DNA of 36,627 bases. Source: Atopobium sp034113385. GTDB lineage: Bacteria; Actinomycetota; Coriobacteriia; Coriobacteriales; Atopobiaceae. The notes beneath the pieces were generated by a model. That model ran no database searches. It saw only the letters and a program-made list of their open reading frames with translations, and was not told the origin of the DNA. The DNA lies in contig NZ_JAXEXL010000024.1 of assembly GCF_034113385.1 (NCBI RefSeq), forward strand, positions 1 through 36,627, in the 5' to 3' direction. Positions 34,702 to 36,627 of the stretch are shown here, one piece after another. Every line of letters starts with the position of its first letter. Position 1 is the stretch's first letter. A program made the translations under genes and the position numbers.

Positions 34702-36384
34702 TTAATGACCACCTCTAAATGCTGCCACTAGCTCATCAACCATATTCTTAAGATCATCTACGCCAATCTCACCATCTGAGGAAGAGGTGGGCGCTACTGG
34801 CTGGCTCAAAGAAGAGCAGCTATTACAACCTACCGAATAACTAATAGGAGACTGATGACCTACGGGCATCTCAATACCAAGGTCATGCTCCACGCTCTCG
34901 GCAGGAGCCGTGTAAGAAGCCTGGGTTTGCTGTACTTGATGCGTTGCGTGATGAGCAAAGCTGTTCACAAGCTCAGGATGATAACGAGCAAAAACCTCAT
35001 CATGTCCCACAAGATCATCGGGCTCTATAAGACCATTTACTACACGCTTTACATTAATAAGGTGCTGAGGGCCAACATTTTCAGAGATTGAACTTCCTCC
35101 CCAGGTTCCACAACCTAAGGTAAGCGCTACCTCAAGACCAGTAGAAAGACCTGTGCCACCTTGGGTACCACCTGTATTAATAAGAATACGTGAAGCAGGC
35201 TTGACAGAGAACTTGCGTACGATTGTTTTATCTTCTGTATGGATGCTCATGGTATGACCGATACCATTTTGCAACAGAGCAATTGAAAGGTCGCAAGCTT
35301 CTTCCCAGTTATCCACGGTATAAAATGCCAATACACACGTAAGCTTCTCGAAGGAAAGAGGCCACTTATCACCAACACCCGCCTGCTCACCAATGAGTAC
35401 CTTGGTGCCTTCAGGGATAGTAATACCTGCAGCCCGAGCAATAGTCTGAGGATCTCTACCTACAAACTTTGGACTCATAGCATGACCATTGCGGAATAAC
35501 AAAGAGCACACTTGAGCGCATTCTTCCTCAGTTAAGAAATATCCGCCTTGGCTCTTAAATTCCGAAACAACGGCATCACGGTTGCACGTCTCACAGATAA
35601 TGCTTTGCTCAGAAGCGCATATGGTTCCGTTATCAAAAGTTTTAGATGCAATGATACGCTTTACCGCTGCATGAACATCAGCTGTACGCTCAATGTAAGC
35701 AGGAGAATTACCAGCGCCCACACCCAAAGCGGGTTTACCAGAGCTATACGCGGCCTTCACCATAGCAGGGCCACCTGTAGCAATAATCATATCTACCTCA
35801 GGTGCATGCATAAGCGTTTCTGCAGCTGCCATACTAGAAACCGTAATACCCTGGATGCAATTCTCGGGAGCACCTGCACCTACCGCTGCATCACTCATAA
35901 TTTTGATAGCTAAGTTAGTACATTTGGCAGCTTGAGGATGAGGAGAAAAGACAATTGCATTACGAGACTTAAGTGCAATTATCGATTTATAAATTACTGT
36001 TGAAGTAGGATTGGTAGACGGAGTAATGCCCATAAGCAAACCAACTGGCTCTGCAATGGTAATAACTTCGTTTTCCTCATCCACGTCAATAACACCAATG
36101 GTCTTCTTAGTTTTGATTTGCTCATACAGCAAACCAGAAGCCATATGATTCTTATATATCTTGTCATGAACGTTACCAAAGCCTGTTTCATCTACAGCCA
36201 TTTGTGCAAGCGCCTCGGCATTTTGCTCTGCAGCGTCAACCATGGCACGCAAAATAGCATCGATCTGCTCGCAGGTATATGTTGCAAGCTGATTTGCTGC
36301 AACTTTACCTTTTCGAGCTAGATCTCGTGCTGCTTGGATGCTTTGGAGATCGTAATCGAATTCTTGCATCATAACTCTTTTCAT
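34702..36384 (-). CDS. Acylating aldehyde dehydrogenase of a bacterial microcompartment (EutE/PduP family)
   Basis: Converts an aldehyde plus CoA and NAD to acyl-CoA inside a BMC. The catalytic Cys256 lies in DNGTICASEQSI; ITPSTNPTST and ATGGPAMVKAAYSSGKPALGVG are family motifs. The core ends near residue 478. A low-complexity linker (about 478-538, Ser/Pro/Gln-rich with CNSC) leads to an amphipathic C-terminal helix, IGVDDLKNMVDELVAAF, typical of encapsulation peptides that bind shell proteins. The ATG at 36384 has AGGA 7 bases upstream; 36372 and 36369 are alternatives. The start region is tandemly duplicated. Acetaldehyde or propionaldehyde are likely substrates, not resolvable here. Confidence 0.94.
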   Translation of the reverse strand: MKRVMMQEFDYDLQSIQAARDLARKGKVAANQLATYTCEQIDAILRAMVDAAEQNAEALAQMAVDETGFGNVHDKIYKNHMASGLLYEQIKTKKTIGVIDVDEENEVITIAEPVGLLMGITPSTNPTSTVIYKSIIALKSRNAIVFSPHPQAAKCTNLAIKIMSDAAVGAGAPENCIQGITVSSMAAAETLMHAPEVDMIIATGGPAMVKAAYSSGKPALGVGAGNSPAYIERTADVHAAVKRIIASKTFDNGTICASEQSIICETCNRDAVVSEFKSQGGYFLTEEECAQVCSLLFRNGHAMSPKFVGRDPQTIARAAGITIPEGTKVLIGEQAGVGDKWPLSFEKLTCVLAFYTVDNWEEACDLSIALLQNGIGHTMSIHTEDKTIVRKFSVKPASRILINTGGTQGGTGLSTGLEVALTLGCGTWGGSSISENVGPQHLINVKRVVNGLIEPDDLVGHDEVFARYHPELVNSFAHHATHQVQQTQASYTAPAESVEHDLGIEMPVGHQSPISYSVGCNSCSSLSQPVAPTSSSDGEIGVDDLKNMVDELVAAFRGGH

Positions 36385-36438
36385 ATTGACGTCCTACACA
36401 AAGACAAATTTCATATTGACGTCCTACACAAAGACAAA
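36379..36438 (-). repeat. Perfect 2 x 30-bp tandem duplication of the aldehyde dehydrogenase start region
   Basis: The unit at 36379-36408 is repeated exactly at 36409-36438. On the minus strand each unit contains a TAGGAC ribosome site and an ATGAAA start. The copy nearer the gene is the real start; the other starts a seven-codon frame. The two copies are identical, so the event is recent or under selection, or it is an assembly artefact. Confidence 0.95.
36394..36414 (-). CDS. Mini-ORF (MKFVFV) created by the tandem duplication
   Basis: The upstream copy of the duplicated start gives ATG followed by five codons and TAG. It has the same AGGA ribosome site as the aldehyde dehydrogenase. Its stop codon overlaps the second ribosome site and ends 9 bases before the enzyme's ATG, a layout suited to re-initiation. 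Whether it is translated is unknown; it may only be a by-product of the duplication. Confidence 0.35.
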   Translation of the reverse strand: MKFVFV

Positions 36439-36441
36439 TCG

Positions 36442-36459
36442 AGCGCAATCCAACGCGCT
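36442..36459 (-). repeat. Small stem-loop between the shell gene and aldehyde dehydrogenase
   Basis: AGCGC and GCGCT are 5-bp arms around an 8-base loop, followed on the minus strand by GATTTGTCTTTG. It is too weak for a firm terminator call. It could mark mRNA processing between the shell protein and enzyme genes. Confidence 0.3.
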
Positions 36460-36477
36460 AACTTTTGCTTTGCGTTC

Positions 36478-36627
36478 TTACTTTGCACCAGGCAAAATGG
36501 ACTCAACCATGCCATCAGGACGTGGGATAACATGTACGGAGAGAAGCTCACCTACGCGCTGAGCTGCTGCAGCACCAGCATCGGTAGCTGCCTTAACAGC
36601 ACCCACATCACCGCGTACAAAAACGGT
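36478..36627 (-). CDS. BMC-H microcompartment shell protein (N-terminal part beyond the window)
   Basis: Forms hexameric tiles of a microcompartment shell. Only the last 49 residues are visible: TVFVRGDVGAVKAATDAG, then AAAAQRVGELLSVHVIPRP, ending DGMVESILPGAK. This is the second half of a canonical single BMC domain of the PduA/EutM type, ending shortly after the fold as short BMC-H proteins do. It is directly upstream of the encapsulated aldehyde dehydrogenase, its expected cargo, so more shell genes and the signature enzyme should lie beyond the right edge. The domain call is firm; the subtype relies on the visible half. Confidence 0.93.
   Translation of the reverse strand, partial: TVFVRGDVGAVKAATDAGAAAAQRVGELLSVHVIPRPDGMVESILPGAK

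Noticed and set aside
36379..36438. The tandem repeat as a CRISPR or attachment site
   Set aside because: There are only two abutting copies without spacers and no cas or integrase genes; it is a simple duplication.

Overview
The window looks like chromosome from an Actinomycetota, most likely class Coriobacteriia (Atopobiaceae: the Atopobium/Lancefieldella/Olsenella group). The main evidence is the gene order uvrC-rapZ-yvcK-whiA-gap-pgk-tpiA-(gpmI)-secG, a known actinobacterial arrangement. The RapZ Walker A also has Arg in place of Lys, as in other actinobacterial copies. Base composition is moderate, not the very high GC of Streptomyces-type genomes. The genus is inferred from this and was not tested. 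I found no rRNA, tRNA, CRISPR array, insertion sequence or integrase.

Layout. (1) 1-5841, minus: an oligopeptide ABC transporter operon, oppA-B-C-D-F, with a Tat-type lipoprotein binding protein; oppF runs off the left edge. (2) 6086-11082, minus: the lower glycolysis block gap-pgk-tpiA-gpmI followed by secG, with hairpins just before pgk and just before secG. (3) 11275-16219, minus: uvrC-rapZ-yvcK-whiA, tightly packed. (4) 16391-17629, plus: a lone ATP-grasp ligase with its own promoter and a bidirectional terminator. (5) 17737-27950, minus: a sialic acid uptake and breakdown locus. It holds a peptide-class (SatABCD-like) ABC transporter with a fused permease-ATPase, a CE7-type acetylesterase, a paralogue of that esterase lacking all three catalytic residues, and nanA, nanK and nanE. 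(6) 28389-30095, plus: an FAD-dependent oxidoreductase of the FrdA/NadB superfamily. (7) 30124-36627, minus: one end of a bacterial microcompartment (BMC) locus. In transcription order it has a BMC-H shell protein (cut by the window edge), an acylating aldehyde dehydrogenase with a C-terminal encapsulation helix, a TPR protein, a DUF4037 nucleotidyltransferase-fold protein, a DUF4125 protein, a MerR-family regulator and an iron-type alcohol dehydrogenase.

How it works together. The sialic acid genes form a full cytoplasmic route from imported (possibly O-acetylated) Neu5Ac to ManNAc to ManNAc-6-P to GlcNAc-6-P, which would feed the glycolytic genes upstream. The BMC genes encode the aldehyde-processing core: aldehyde to acyl-CoA, with alcohol dehydrogenase recycling NADH. 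The enzyme that makes the aldehyde is not in view. The least explained parts are the TPR/DUF4037/DUF4125/MerR cassette in the BMC operon, a perfect 30-bp tandem duplication of the aldehyde dehydrogenase start region that creates a mini-ORF, and the dead esterase paralogue in the sialic acid operon.
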